The notes: generated from the sequence alone by a model not told the origin. 32,381 nucleotides of DNA from an uncultured Erysipelotrichaceae bacterium (GCA_902773005.1 CACYCS010000025.1:1-32381); one strand, 5' to 3'; shown: positions 8,166 to 17,284, counted from the stretch's first letter. Program-made: numbers and translations.

Positions 8166-10853
8166 TTATTCTTCCTTCTTCCGGCGGAGCTTAACGTTAG
8201 GACGGTCTCTGAGAGTGAATGGCTTCCTCTCGCGTTTCTTGGCGCGGCCTTTTTCCTTAGCCCCTTCATCCATATCCTGGATATCAATTCCAATAGGCGC
8301 GACAAAGCCACTAGGTATCTCAGGCTTCTCAATCTTCTCTTCGGAGGGTTCATGCGAAGGAATATCCTCGATATGCTCTTCGATATCGGGTAGTCCCGGC
8401 TCTTCTTCTGGAATCTCATGGGGCTCTTCTTCCGAAGATGCTTCCACGGAAGCAGGCTGCTCTTCGCCAGGAACTTCCTCTTCGCCAAGTTGGCTCTCTT
8501 CTGTCGGGGCAATCTCTTCTCCAGCGGCTTCCACGGAAGCAGGCTCTTCTGCAGTTTCCACTGAAGCGGGCTGCTCCTCGCCGCCAGCAGGATGTTCCTC
8601 GGCTGGGGGGAGTTCTCCCTCGGCAGGCTGCTCGCCTTCTGCGGATTCTTCTTTAATAGCTTTCTCAGAAGCGGGTTCTCCTTCGCCAGCAGGTTGTTTC
8701 TCGGCTGATGGAGCGGGTTCTTCTGCAACTTCCACGGAAGCGGGCTGCACCTCGCCAGCAGTTTGCTCTTCGCCAGCAGGTTGTTTCTCGGCTGATGGAG
8801 CGGGTTCTTCTGCAATTTCCACGGAAGCAGGCTGCTCCTCGGTAGGCTGTTCCTCGGCTGGGGGAAGTTCTCCCTCAGCAGGTTGCTCGCCTTCTGCGGA
8901 TTCTTCTCCAGTAGCTTCCTCGGAAGCGGGTTGTTCTTCGGGCGCTTGCTCTATGGATTCCTCTTCTGTCGAGGCAAGTTCTTCTTCCGGTTGCTTGTTT
9001 TCTGCAGATTCTTCGCCTGAAGGCTCTTTCATCGCATCAATAGAGGCGGATTCTTCAGAGGGCTGCTCGCCTTCTGCAGGTTCTTCTTCCGCGGCTAGTT
9101 CGCCTTCTTGAGGCTCTTCTTCGACGAGTCCCACTTCCCCTTCTTCGAGGGCTTTGATCTCTTCGATCACCGAGGAAGCTTGCTTATCGAGCAATTCCTG
9201 TTGTATTTCTTCGGGAGACTTTTGCTCATCTTCGGCCTGCTCGATATAGGAGTCGAGGTCAGCGAGTTCTTCGCGCAGCGCCTCTTCTTCGAGTTTGAGC
9301 TGCATCTCTTCTTTTCTTCTCGCCTCAAGCGCGGCTTGGGCGGCTTTCTCTTCTTCGGAAAGCTGATACGGGGTCATCGAATCGCGATACGGGAAGGTCT
9401 TGTTCGGATCGCGGAGGATGGATTCGCCGTCTAAAGCCGGCTCCATCGCTTCGTCCATTCTCTTAGCCGATTCTTCGGGATCAGGCATATAGGGAACGTA
9501 TTCGTCGCGATAGCTCTCGGCGGAGCGGACGATCTCGGCGCGGATCTTGTTCAATAGGTCCTCCTGCTCCTTGTTCACGATTTCTAGCTCTAACGCCTCA
9601 AGGCGCTTCTTCTCTTCCTCGCGTTTCGCAAGGATTTCATTGATCTCGGTCTCAAAGGAAGCGCCTTCCTCGGCTTTCCTCTTCAAAAGCTCAGCGAGTT
9701 CCTTGTCGAATTCGGCAAGGTCGGATTTGGCTTCGTAATCCTCTTTGAAATAGCCTTTCTCCGCCTCGGTTGGGTTTTCGGGGAGGTCTTTTGGCTCTAG
9801 CCTCCCTAGGAAATCGCGATACCCTTTGTCGGCCCTGACGAATTCGATCGGGCCCTTGAGGTAATCGTGATAAAGGAAAGACTCGTCATCGATGGAAGTC
9901 AAAATCCTCGGCTTATAGGTCTTGGAATTGGATTTGATCTCGCCTGATTTCTTCTTGCCCCTTAAGGACAAGTAGCTCGCGAGCAAAGAGTAATTGAGCT
10001 CGCGCAGCTCCTCATCGGTGAATAGGCTATAGTCCTCATCGATCTGATAGGATACGCCTAGGTGCTCGAATCGCTCGATGTAGCGATAGACTTCGTAGCA
10101 ATGATGGTATTTGACGTTCTTGCGGATGATGTTCGTCTGCAGGATCGGATTGCGGACGTTCTTCTCGGTCTTGAACATCTTCATGAACGGGGAGCCGTAA
10201 TAATAAAGCAAATACCTTCTTACCTCGGAGATGCGCCTGAAATAGGCGTTGTTCTCCTTGGCTTGGGTGGTCTCGGAGGCGCTCACGACCTTGATGCGGG
10301 TCTCGATCGAGACGTCGGCCCCGCGGACCTCGGAACGGTTTTTGATGTAGAGGACCTCTTCGTCGTGGAGCTGGGCGAATTTCTGGACGAATTCGTATCG
10401 CTTCTCCACGAACAATATGAGTTTGCGGATGAAAGTCGCGATGAAGCGGTTCTCGTAGGTAAGATAATCGTCTTCGTTGGAGAAGGACATGATCTTGGAT
10501 GGGATGACGTTGCCGTAGTCATCGACTTCCTTGATGTATTGGGTGTGGGAGGCTAGATGCTGGACGGATTCCCCGGTTATTTTTTTGGCGAGCTCAATCG
10601 GGGAGACGTCGCCCACGGTCTTGGTGTTGATGCGCGGGACGTTGATGATGTCGCCTAGGTCGAAAAGCACTCCTTCGATCATGTCGATCCAAGAGGGATC
10701 ATAGGAAGAGGACTCGAGGCGGTCCAAGCGCATGTAGGAATTCTGGCCACTAGAAAGCGCGTCGAGGATGTCCTTCTCCTCGCCGCCTTTCTCCACGGCG
10801 CGCATGCGCGCGATGAAGCGCTTATATAGTTCTTCGTCTGTGTGGCGTTTCAT
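8166..10853 (-). CDS. DUF2357-like protein with coiled coil and long acidic repeat tail, partner of McrB-type ATPase
   Basis: 895 residues, no signal peptide. Residues 1 to about 340 look like the DUF2357 domain found next to McrB-type ATPases: SPIELAKKITGESVQHLASH followed by ENRFIATFIRKLILFVEKRYE is the typical core. DUF2357 proteins usually end in a PD-(D/E)XK nuclease; I find none here. Instead there are charged coiled coils (about 370-445 and 500-570), an acidic Glu/Pro/Ala/Ser-rich tail made of imperfect repeats (about 570-830), and a strongly basic end (865-895, with KKRERK and KLRRKK). The ATG overlaps the ATPase stop by one base (TGATG), so the two are translationally coupled and probably form a complex. 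The lost nuclease argues against restriction. The tail may be a cytoplasmic spacer or docking platform; that is inference. Confidence 0.65.
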   Translation of the reverse strand: MKRHTDEELYKRFIARMRAVEKGGEEKDILDALSSGQNSYMRLDRLESSSYDPSWIDMIEGVLFDLGDIINVPRINTKTVGDVSPIELAKKITGESVQHLASHTQYIKEVDDYGNVIPSKIMSFSNEDDYLTYENRFIATFIRKLILFVEKRYEFVQKFAQLHDEEVLYIKNRSEVRGADVSIETRIKVVSASETTQAKENNAYFRRISEVRRYLLYYYGSPFMKMFKTEKNVRNPILQTNIIRKNVKYHHCYEVYRYIERFEHLGVSYQIDEDYSLFTDEELRELNYSLLASYLSLRGKKKSGEIKSNSKTYKPRILTSIDDESFLYHDYLKGPIEFVRADKGYRDFLGRLEPKDLPENPTEAEKGYFKEDYEAKSDLAEFDKELAELLKRKAEEGASFETEINEILAKREEEKKRLEALELEIVNKEQEDLLNKIRAEIVRSAESYRDEYVPYMPDPEESAKRMDEAMEPALDGESILRDPNKTFPYRDSMTPYQLSEEEKAAQAALEARRKEEMQLKLEEEALREELADLDSYIEQAEDEQKSPEEIQQELLDKQASSVIEEIKALEEGEVGLVEEEPQEGELAAEEEPAEGEQPSEESASIDAMKEPSGEESAENKQPEEELASTEEESIEQAPEEQPASEEATGEESAEGEQPAEGELPPAEEQPTEEQPASVEIAEEPAPSAEKQPAGEEQTAGEVQPASVEVAEEPAPSAEKQPAGEGEPASEKAIKEESAEGEQPAEGELPPAEEHPAGGEEQPASVETAEEPASVEAAGEEIAPTEESQLGEEEVPGEEQPASVEASSEEEPHEIPEEEPGLPDIEEHIEDIPSHEPSEEKIEKPEIPSGFVAPIGIDIQDMDEGAKEKGRAKKRERKPFTLRDRPNVKLRRKKEE
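8364..9146 (-). repeat. Imperfect DNA and protein repeats encoding an acidic tail
   Basis: Encodes about residues 570-830 of the DUF2357-like protein. Modules such as EGEQPAEGELPPAEE, EEQPASVE and EEPAPSAEKQPAGE recur. At DNA level two blocks are near-identical: about 8598-8653 against 8849-8908, and about 8685-8747 against 8774-8836. Such a tract is prone to length change by slippage or recombination. Confidence 0.85.
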
Positions 10854-12376
10854 CAGTTGTTCTTCATGAGGTTCTCGATCGTGGCGTGGGCCATCTGGAA
10901 GGTGCCCTTGCCATAAAGCTTATCGAGATAGGAATCGAGTTGGGAAAGCTCGTCCTTCAAGAAGGCGAGGTTCAAGGCCTCGAATTTCTTGAGGATCTTG
11001 TTGGTGAAGATGAAGTCGAAGCCATCGATCTCCTTGCCGCCGCATCCGACGTAGACCGGGATGAAGGATTCGAGCTGCTTCAGAATACGGTTACCGAAGG
11101 CGAGCTTGAATTTCTTGATGACGAAGTTGTCGAGCTCCTCGAACTTCTTGGTCATCGATTCGGAGATCGGGAATTGGCGGATCGCCTCATCGTATAGGGC
11201 GCGGAGCTGGAAGTAAGGCATCTGGATCGCCTCTTGCGGCTGCGGCTGGAAAGGACGGCCTTTGTCGTCGAAGAATAGCGACACCGCGCGGTCATAGACC
11301 TTATCGGAGATCGTGAAGGTCGAGTCGTCGTTATTGGCGGTGCCGAAGAAGATGACGTTCTGCGGGATAAGGAGCTTTCCTTCCTTTAGCATCACGGGGT
11401 CGCCAGGCTGGGGAGACGGGATCAGATCGACCACCCAGTCATTGGGGTCCCTCATTTCCATGACGGAGAGGAATTCGGCGAAGTAGTACTCGATGCGGGC
11501 CAAGTTCATTTCGTCGAGGACGATGATGTCGAGGTCCTTGCGGTACCCGGCTGCGTAAAGCGCCTTCAGGAATTCGGATTCGTTGAATCTCTTGGTGAAT
11601 TCGTTGTAGTAGCCGAGTAACTCCGAGCGGTCCTTCCAAGAAGGCTGGACTGGGATGATGCTAGAGTCGTTGCGGAAGAATTTGCCTAGGGCGTAGGTGA
11701 TCGAGGTTTTACCGGTACCGGAGATACCTTCGAGGATGATGAGCTTCGAGGTGGCCATGCCGGCGAAGAGGTGCCTGATCGCGTCGATTTTGTAATATAG
11801 GCCTAGCTTGCTGGCCGCGAAGTTGCGGAAGGCGTTGCATAGCTCTTCCAAGGTGAGGCCTTTCTGGAAGGGGATGTCCATGTCTTTGCCGCGATACATC
11901 GCATCAACTGAGGAGAGCTTCGGGAAGCGCGAATCGCTTGCGGCTTCTTGACTAGCTTCGGCGGATTGCCCCGCTTCTTCTCCGGGCTTAAGCCCCATAT
12001 AGCCGACCTTGAGGTTCAGGATCTTGTCCTTTTCCTTGGTGGCGAGCCAAAGCTCGTAATTGAGCTTCTCGATCTGGTTGCGGAGCTCTTCTTTGTCGAG
12101 CTCCTTCCTCACGAAGCGGACGTATTTGCGGATCCCTAGGAAGATCAGGAAGCCTAACGCCCCAATAGCCGCGACGAAAAGAAGCAAGAAAAGCACCCAG
12201 AAGAACCATCCCCAGAAGCCGAACTCTTGGCTAGAGACGACGAGATAAGAATGGTAATCGGAGAAATTGTTCGGCACGTCCGACCAGGGGACGGCGAATG
12301 TTTTGGTGAACCAGGTGCCGATGTCAGAGAAGACGCGGAGGATGATCTGGCGCAGATATTCGAAGTAAGCGGTCAT
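10853..12376 (-). CDS. Membrane-anchored McrB-type AAA+ ATPase
   Basis: 507 residues. One strong membrane helix (about 52-82) followed by a coiled coil (about 88-122) and an AAA+ module of the McrB/MoxR clade: Walker A EGISGTGKTS (K223, T224), Walker B DIIVLDEMNLAR (D288, E289) with the McrB-like continuation IEYYFAEFLSVME, sensor 1 GTANND (345-350) and an arginine-finger candidate R363 in KVYDRA. McrB proteins that restrict DNA are soluble and have N-terminal DNA-binding domains; this one has a membrane anchor there instead. With the coupled DUF2357-like protein it probably forms a membrane-attached NTP-driven motor. The start at 12376 follows AAGGAGG at 10-nt spacing, 15 bp after the preceding stop. 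Placement between fibre-type proteins and their signal peptidase suggests a role in assembling or secreting them. Confidence 0.85.
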   Translation of the reverse strand: MTAYFEYLRQIILRVFSDIGTWFTKTFAVPWSDVPNNFSDYHSYLVVSSQEFGFWGWFFWVLFLLLFVAAIGALGFLIFLGIRKYVRFVRKELDKEELRNQIEKLNYELWLATKEKDKILNLKVGYMGLKPGEEAGQSAEASQEAASDSRFPKLSSVDAMYRGKDMDIPFQKGLTLEELCNAFRNFAASKLGLYYKIDAIRHLFAGMATSKLIILEGISGTGKTSITYALGKFFRNDSSIIPVQPSWKDRSELLGYYNEFTKRFNESEFLKALYAAGYRKDLDIIVLDEMNLARIEYYFAEFLSVMEMRDPNDWVVDLIPSPQPGDPVMLKEGKLLIPQNVIFFGTANNDDSTFTISDKVYDRAVSLFFDDKGRPFQPQPQEAIQMPYFQLRALYDEAIRQFPISESMTKKFEELDNFVIKKFKLAFGNRILKQLESFIPVYVGCGGKEIDGFDFIFTNKILKKFEALNLAFLKDELSQLDSYLDKLYGKGTFQMAHATIENLMKNN

Positions 12377-12391
12377 GTTGACGTAGCCTCC

Positions 12392-13735
12392 TTAGCTATA
12401 GATCCGGTTCATCGAGGAGATGACGCGGAAGGAAACGTTGGAATAGAAGTGCCCGCCCATGGAGGCGTTCACGCAATCGAGGTCCCAGCCCTCTAGGTAG
12501 ATGCTTAGGTAGATGGCTTTCGGAACGTTCGCATAGCATTTTATCACGACGGGGTTCGGCTTGCTCACGGTTACGATGAGCTTATCGCCTTCTTTTAGCG
12601 CTTCCCCAGAAACTAGATTCGCTTTGAGCCCATATTCGGATAGATCCACCGCTTCCTCGTTGTAATTCCAATTCGCCCCATCGTAGGCGAATACGTACTC
12701 CGCAGTATCCGAGGTATCGATCTTGGATTTTAGCTTTTCCTCATCGATGGAGCCAGGGGCGAAGCGAGTAGGATCGCTAGAGAACACCTCGATCGACCTC
12801 GCCTCAGGATCATCTGAGACGAAATCGGAATCGCATTCTTCTAGTAGCCTAGAGGGTTCCTCGGCAATTTGGAGTCCATTCGACAAAGAGGCCTCTAGGT
12901 CGAATGGCATTGTGTTGGCCCTGCGGTTTGCATTGAAGCAAGTGAGCTCGCCTATGGCTTCTTGCTTATCTTCTAACGGCTCTCCATATACGGCGAGCTC
13001 CCTATGGTAGACTTCGCCATAGATTAGGTCGCGGGGCTTATCATCGGAACCGTAATATGTATCAAAGTAAGTATCTTTATCGTTATCAAGCACCCCGCCG
13101 TATAAAGTCGTACCATCTTTATGCGGGTCGAAAATGTTATATTGGAACACGTAATCCTCTGGATCGTAGATGGAGATGCGCATCGCCTTCTCCAAGGAAT
13201 TAAGGCGTTCCAATAGAACTTCTTCGGAATACCCTGCCAGATTCTCGATCTCCCCCGCTTCGATTGCGCGGCGGTTCGCTTCGACCAAAGAATTCACGAA
13301 GGTCGATTTGGCGTCGATAGTCACATACGAATCGGCATCGGTCAATAGATAGATGGGATTCGAGAAATAGCCCTGTATCGCGGCGTACATCCCATTTGGC
13401 TCGCCAGACCTGCTCCCGAACCCTCCATGGTAATCATAAAAGACGGGCTTCTCGCCACCCATCCAAGTGTCGCTTTTCATCGCCGAGACGGGGAAGAACG
13501 GCTTATCGATCTTGTCGAGGTCCGAAGCGTTTGCCCTCTCACCAAACTGCGATAAGTCATCCTTTTGGATTGAGACCTTCAAATCGGGGCCGCCTGAGAC
13601 CTCGACGTCGAAATATTGGACGCCCACGTTGGCTGAGCTAGCATACCACGCAACGGAGGAAGAAACGGAAAAACTGGCCAAGGCGATGATGCCGACCAGT
13701 ATTCCTATCACGATCTTGCTCCGCTTCATGGTCAT
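12392..13735 (-). CDS. Secreted TasA/camelysin-like protein with SipW-cognate signal
   Basis: 447 residues. The N-terminus has a hydrophobic signal segment (about 7-28) running into SSSVAWYASSANVGV, the SipW-cognate pattern (small residues, A-W-[YF], then beta-rich sequence). The mature part is acidic and without cysteines in the signal-proximal region. Near the C-terminus it has AIYLSIYLEGWDLDCV, the [IA][YW]-[LIF]-E-G-[WTE] signature shared with the other members here, followed by a last beta strand. Probably exported by Sec, cleaved by the SipW-type peptidase and assembled at the cell surface. The ATG overlaps the preceding stop by 4 bp; M1 or M3 could be the true start. No enzyme motif is visible; camelysin-type protease activity should not be assumed. 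Confidence 0.7.
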   Translation of the reverse strand: MTMKRSKIVIGILVGIIALASFSVSSSVAWYASSANVGVQYFDVEVSGGPDLKVSIQKDDLSQFGERANASDLDKIDKPFFPVSAMKSDTWMGGEKPVFYDYHGGFGSRSGEPNGMYAAIQGYFSNPIYLLTDADSYVTIDAKSTFVNSLVEANRRAIEAGEIENLAGYSEEVLLERLNSLEKAMRISIYDPEDYVFQYNIFDPHKDGTTLYGGVLDNDKDTYFDTYYGSDDKPRDLIYGEVYHRELAVYGEPLEDKQEAIGELTCFNANRRANTMPFDLEASLSNGLQIAEEPSRLLEECDSDFVSDDPEARSIEVFSSDPTRFAPGSIDEEKLKSKIDTSDTAEYVFAYDGANWNYNEEAVDLSEYGLKANLVSGEALKEGDKLIVTVSKPNPVVIKCYANVPKAIYLSIYLEGWDLDCVNASMGGHFYSNVSFRVISSMNRIYS

Positions 13736-14928
13736 GACCTGCTGTTATTGATCTGGAAGGTGAGGCCGAGATTGAAGCCGAAGCTAATCTCGGTGTCGAT
13801 GACCGCATGGTCCCAGCCTTCGATATAGACGTACATATCCGTGGTGCCCACCGCTTTGTAAGAATTTGCTTCGCCACCCTCGAAATTGGCGGTTTTGGCG
13901 ACGTAAACCCCGCCAGAGAGATTTCCATAGCCATCGTCGGTCGGAGCGATCTTGGCTTTGGTGTAATAGGTCGCGGTTTTGGCGTTAAGCTGATTGACGA
14001 AGGTCCCGGAAAGATAGCCGTTCATCCCTTCTTCGTGACGAGCGAGGAAGGTTGAGGCGTTAGCGGGTTTAGAGGTATCTAGCCCCGTGGCATTGACGTC
14101 GTCTAGCCCTGTGGCTTGCTCGGCAGAGAAAGAGGTGGTTTTCGTGAACGAATTGCCACTGTAATCGCCATAGATGATCTCCTCGCCATCGGCGTCGCAA
14201 TCATAGTATTCGTCGTTATTGAGGTTCAATAATCCGGCGACTTTGTTGGTGCCTTGTAGGATTTGGCCGCCATGGCCATCATCGAAGTTGGCCGAGGGGG
14301 CCACGACGAACTTGTGGCCGGTCTCACCGTTATTGAAATATAGACGCAGCGCCTTATCGATCTTATGACCATCCGCAGTGGATTCCGCGGTGGCGTCGCT
14401 AAGCCAGATCTCGCGGTTTGCGCGATAGGTGACGGAATTTAGCGTCGGCTGGAGGACGCGGAAGGCAAGCTGGATCTTGCAATAGGCGCTTTTGAGGGCG
14501 GCCTTATTGATTTCCGCGGTGAAGGCGGTCGGGCATTTATAGAGGTTAAACGTGCCATCGGGGGAATATTCCCTTGTAGTGACGGGTTCTAGCTCAGTCG
14601 TGGCATAGCCTTGCTTGCCTAGATATGCGGTCACTAGCTCCTTGGTAAGGCCGTGCCCTGGCTCGACCCAATAATAGGTCGTGCCATCAATATCTTGGGC
14701 GGTGAGCTCGTGTGTTTTTCGCTCTTCAGAGGTGAAATTATAGTCGCCAGTGAAATAGAGTCCGATCTGAAGCTGTTGCGAGCTAGAGACCGAGGTGCCG
14801 GTGTATTCGACGGTCACGTGGTTGCTATTGGCGTACCATGCGATGGTGCCGGTCATAGCCCCAGCGAAGGACGCCAAAGAAGCCACAGACATGAGGCCGA
14901 TGAACAGTGATGTTTTGCGGAATTTCAT
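13732..14928 (-). CDS. Secreted TasA-like protein with SipW-cognate signal
   Basis: 398 residues. Signal segment about 7-27, then MTGTIAWYANSNHVTVEYTG, the SipW-cognate pattern with W31. The body is rich in Thr, Asn and Tyr and lacks obvious catalytic motifs. The C-terminal portion has DMYVYIEGWDHAVIDTEI and ends in FGFNLGLTFQI, the EGW signature plus terminal beta strand typical of this set. It follows a 106-nt spacer with two competing hairpins and has only a purine-rich weak ribosome site (AAAGAAAGAAG), so its expression may be tuned apart from its upstream neighbour. Likely a surface or fibre component. Confidence 0.7.
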   Translation of the reverse strand: MKFRKTSLFIGLMSVASLASFAGAMTGTIAWYANSNHVTVEYTGTSVSSSQQLQIGLYFTGDYNFTSEERKTHELTAQDIDGTTYYWVEPGHGLTKELVTAYLGKQGYATTELEPVTTREYSPDGTFNLYKCPTAFTAEINKAALKSAYCKIQLAFRVLQPTLNSVTYRANREIWLSDATAESTADGHKIDKALRLYFNNGETGHKFVVAPSANFDDGHGGQILQGTNKVAGLLNLNNDEYYDCDADGEEIIYGDYSGNSFTKTTSFSAEQATGLDDVNATGLDTSKPANASTFLARHEEGMNGYLSGTFVNQLNAKTATYYTKAKIAPTDDGYGNLSGGVYVAKTANFEGGEANSYKAVGTTDMYVYIEGWDHAVIDTEISFGFNLGLTFQINNSRS

Positions 14929-14961
14929 GGATTTAGGCTTCTTTCTTTTGCGAACTAGGTC

Positions 14962-15000
14962 CGCGTGCGTTTATAGACACGCGCAAGATTTGCTGCGCGT
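14962..15000 (-). promoter_or_regulatory. Two mutually exclusive hairpins in an operon spacer
   Basis: In the 106-nt gap between the 707- and 398-residue genes, 15000-14994 pairs with 14985-14979 (ACGCGCA/TGCGCGT, 8-nt loop) and 14983-14978 pairs with 14967-14962 (CGCGTG/CACGCG, 10-nt loop). The two stems share 14979-14983 and cannot form together. No T tract follows, so it is not a standard terminator; mRNA stabilisation, processing or partial read-through control are possible. Confidence 0.5.
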
Positions 15001-15034
15001 CCCCCGCTAGGAAAATATCAAATAATCAAATGGA

Positions 15035-17158
15035 TCAATAGGCATCGACCGCGAAGGTCATGCCGACGTTGAAGGAAGCTCCAACGTATTCTTTGTCGTC
15101 CCAGATGTTGCCGCCGACGCGGGCTTTGAACTCACCCGCTTGCTTGGCATAGACTTTGCCATCGGCTGCGTTGACGACGACTTCGTTCATCTCGAGGTCG
15201 CGTGCGGTCCAATTGCCATCGTCTGTGGAATAGACGTATAGCTTCATGGTGTCGGAGGCAAGATATGCGTCTCCATCGGCCATGCCAGTCATCCCGGCGA
15301 TGTCAGCGTCTTCGACGAAATCCTTGACCTCGACGTAATGAGAGCCGCGATCGGCTGGGGAGATTTCGTTCAGGCCGCCTTTGGAGTAGCTATAGAAGGA
15401 ATTGCTGATAACGTAGACTTTGCTAGGATCAGCTTCTGCGCCTTGCCATTGCACGCCATCATGGGTATAGACCTTGAGGTCATCGCTAGCGATATAGGCT
15501 TTCTCGGTGTCGCCATCGGAAGCGATTTGGGCCGCAGTCAAGGAATTGCTTTCGATCTTGACCGCGCTTTCTAGCGTCGGATCGAGGTTTTGCCAGCCTT
15601 CGAGGTAGATGCGGACGGTGACGGAGAACCAATCTTCGTCATCCATTGCGGCATCGCCAACGCTCCAAGGGACGGTTACGCCCAAAGGCTTTCCGACGAC
15701 ATGCTCATAGTCGCTATCGTCAGCGAGCATCCTAGAAGAAGCGGCAACGATATCTTTGCGGGTGACGACGTGCCCAGCGCCGCTAACATCGGTATAGATC
15801 TTCGCAGCAGGCTGAGTGGGCGCGTATTCCTCGGAGAAGGTGAATGCGCTGCCATCGTAATAGGCGACGCGATAGAAATCGGTTGAGCCAGATACCAAGG
15901 CAATCGAAACGACGCCATAGGTTGGTTCATCTTCGATTGGCAACGCAAGGCCAGTGGCTACGCCATCGACTTTGAAGCCGTTCTCGACTTCGACTGCAAT
16001 GTCAACGCCAAGAGCCGCATAGTCGCCGCCATAAGCAGCGATCAATAGCTCATTGTCATCGCTATCGGTCAATTTGTAGATGAGCGCGTCGCTAGAAGTC
16101 AAGGCGGGATCATTGATTGCATCCACGCCATCGATCTTCCAGACGTCGCCTTCTTTGGTGACGATGTGCCCTGCTCCGATTGTCTTATACGCAGGGCTTC
16201 CATTATCGTCATATTCGACGAAATCGAATGGTACGCCTTCATTGTCCTGCAAGGTATAGGACTTGACATCTTGATAGGCAAGCTCAGCGGTGTGGTAATA
16301 GGTGCCTTCCCTATTGCCGACGGTTTCGATGCCGGTATCGGCGCCATCGATCACCCAAGAGGGGCCGAAATCCGCTTTTAGGATCTTCGTCGATTTGGCG
16401 ACCTTGTTCTTATCGCCATAGACGATGTCTTCACGGTCATTGAATTCGTAATCGGTGCCGTTGCCATCGATCTTGTCGAATTCGCCATCCCCGTCCATAT
16501 CGAGCTTCGAATAGACGTCGACGTCTTTGCCATGGGTCGAGAAGGTCACGTCACTAGTCGCGTCGAAGGAGACGCGGAGGGCGTTGGTGATGTCTTTCTT
16601 GCCATCGGGTGAGGTCGATTTCATGGTGAGATCGGCCAAATATAGGTTCTTAGCTAGGAATTCGCGTTCTACCGCGGAATTCCCATTATTGTCCTCGACG
16701 CGGAACTGCAAAGGCAATTCGACGTAGTCGTCGAGGGTTGCTTTGCCCCAGGACTCGGTAGAGCCATGGTAGCGGACCGGGTTAGAGTAGAAAGAGGTCG
16801 CGACTTTATATTCATCGAGCTCGCCGCTAGTGACGGGCTTAAGCGAAGCATCATCGGCATTGGTCCTGACGTCATTGAGGTAATTCTGGACGTCGGCGAT
16901 GCGAAGGTCGCTCCTCCACTCCGTCTTGTAGCCATTGTCGCCCCGGACGCCATTTTCTAGATCTTCCTCAACCGACGGACGGAAAATCCTGACCCGCAGG
17001 TTCTCAGTGCACTTGGCCGAAGCTCCGCTATAGGCGACGCTCGCCCTAGTCGAGTATTGGTACCAAGCGACGGTGCCGGTGACCGAGCCTACCATGGACG
17101 CGACCGCGAGGGTGGACAAGACGACGGTCGTGACTTTTGCTTTGTTGATGTTCTTCAT
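15035..17158 (-). CDS. Large secreted TasA-like protein with repeated beta modules
   Basis: 707 residues, the largest member. Signal segment about 8-28, then VTGTVAWYQYSTRASVAYSG with W32 and a lone cysteine C50 in SAKCTENLRVRI; the 431-type neighbour has the same AKCTE[FN]L motif, so the two are close paralogs. The EGW signature (VRIYLEGWQNLDP) is followed by an extra stretch with modules of the form AY[IL]ASD-x-[LM]K[VL]Y (TEKAYIASDDLKVYTHDG and GDAYLASDTMKLYVYS), and the mid-region has two GAGH[IV]VT units. It ends GASFNVGMTFAVDAY, the shared terminal strand. Highly acidic, Asp-rich, possibly calcium-binding. Good ribosome site AAGAGG before the ATG at 17158. Flanked on both sides by GC-rich spacer hairpins. 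Confidence 0.7.
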   Translation of the reverse strand: MKNINKAKVTTVVLSTLAVASMVGSVTGTVAWYQYSTRASVAYSGASAKCTENLRVRIFRPSVEEDLENGVRGDNGYKTEWRSDLRIADVQNYLNDVRTNADDASLKPVTSGELDEYKVATSFYSNPVRYHGSTESWGKATLDDYVELPLQFRVEDNNGNSAVEREFLAKNLYLADLTMKSTSPDGKKDITNALRVSFDATSDVTFSTHGKDVDVYSKLDMDGDGEFDKIDGNGTDYEFNDREDIVYGDKNKVAKSTKILKADFGPSWVIDGADTGIETVGNREGTYYHTAELAYQDVKSYTLQDNEGVPFDFVEYDDNGSPAYKTIGAGHIVTKEGDVWKIDGVDAINDPALTSSDALIYKLTDSDDNELLIAAYGGDYAALGVDIAVEVENGFKVDGVATGLALPIEDEPTYGVVSIALVSGSTDFYRVAYYDGSAFTFSEEYAPTQPAAKIYTDVSGAGHVVTRKDIVAASSRMLADDSDYEHVVGKPLGVTVPWSVGDAAMDDEDWFSVTVRIYLEGWQNLDPTLESAVKIESNSLTAAQIASDGDTEKAYIASDDLKVYTHDGVQWQGAEADPSKVYVISNSFYSYSKGGLNEISPADRGSHYVEVKDFVEDADIAGMTGMADGDAYLASDTMKLYVYSTDDGNWTARDLEMNEVVVNAADGKVYAKQAGEFKARVGGNIWDDKEYVGASFNVGMTFAVDAY

Positions 17159-17201
17159 AGTTGCATCCTCTTTATATTAGATGTGATACCCGATTATCCC
17201 C

Positions 17202-17227
17202 GGGCGGCCGAGCTCAACCGGCCGCCC
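17202..17227 (-). promoter_or_regulatory. Strong GC hairpin in the spacer before the 707-residue gene
   Basis: CGGCCGCCC/GGGCGGCCG form a perfect 9-bp stem (17202-17210 with 17219-17227, 8-nt loop). There is no following T run on the minus strand, so simple termination is unlikely. Its place between two fibre-type genes suggests an mRNA stabiliser or processing boundary that sets relative amounts. Confidence 0.6.
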
Positions 17228-17284
17228 ATGGGATCATAAGGAAATATTTATAGGATAGGATTGATACAGAATGATGGATGGGGA

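Noticed and set aside
8092-9111. Serine/proline-rich plus-strand frame of 339 codons
   Set aside because: It is the reverse reading of the Glu/Pro/Ala repeat tract; its low-complexity Ser-rich protein is a by-product of that composition.
10853-12376. Classical McrBC restriction system
   Set aside because: No McrC with nuclease domain, ATPase lacks a DNA-binding N-terminus and has a membrane helix, and the context is a secretion/surface operon.
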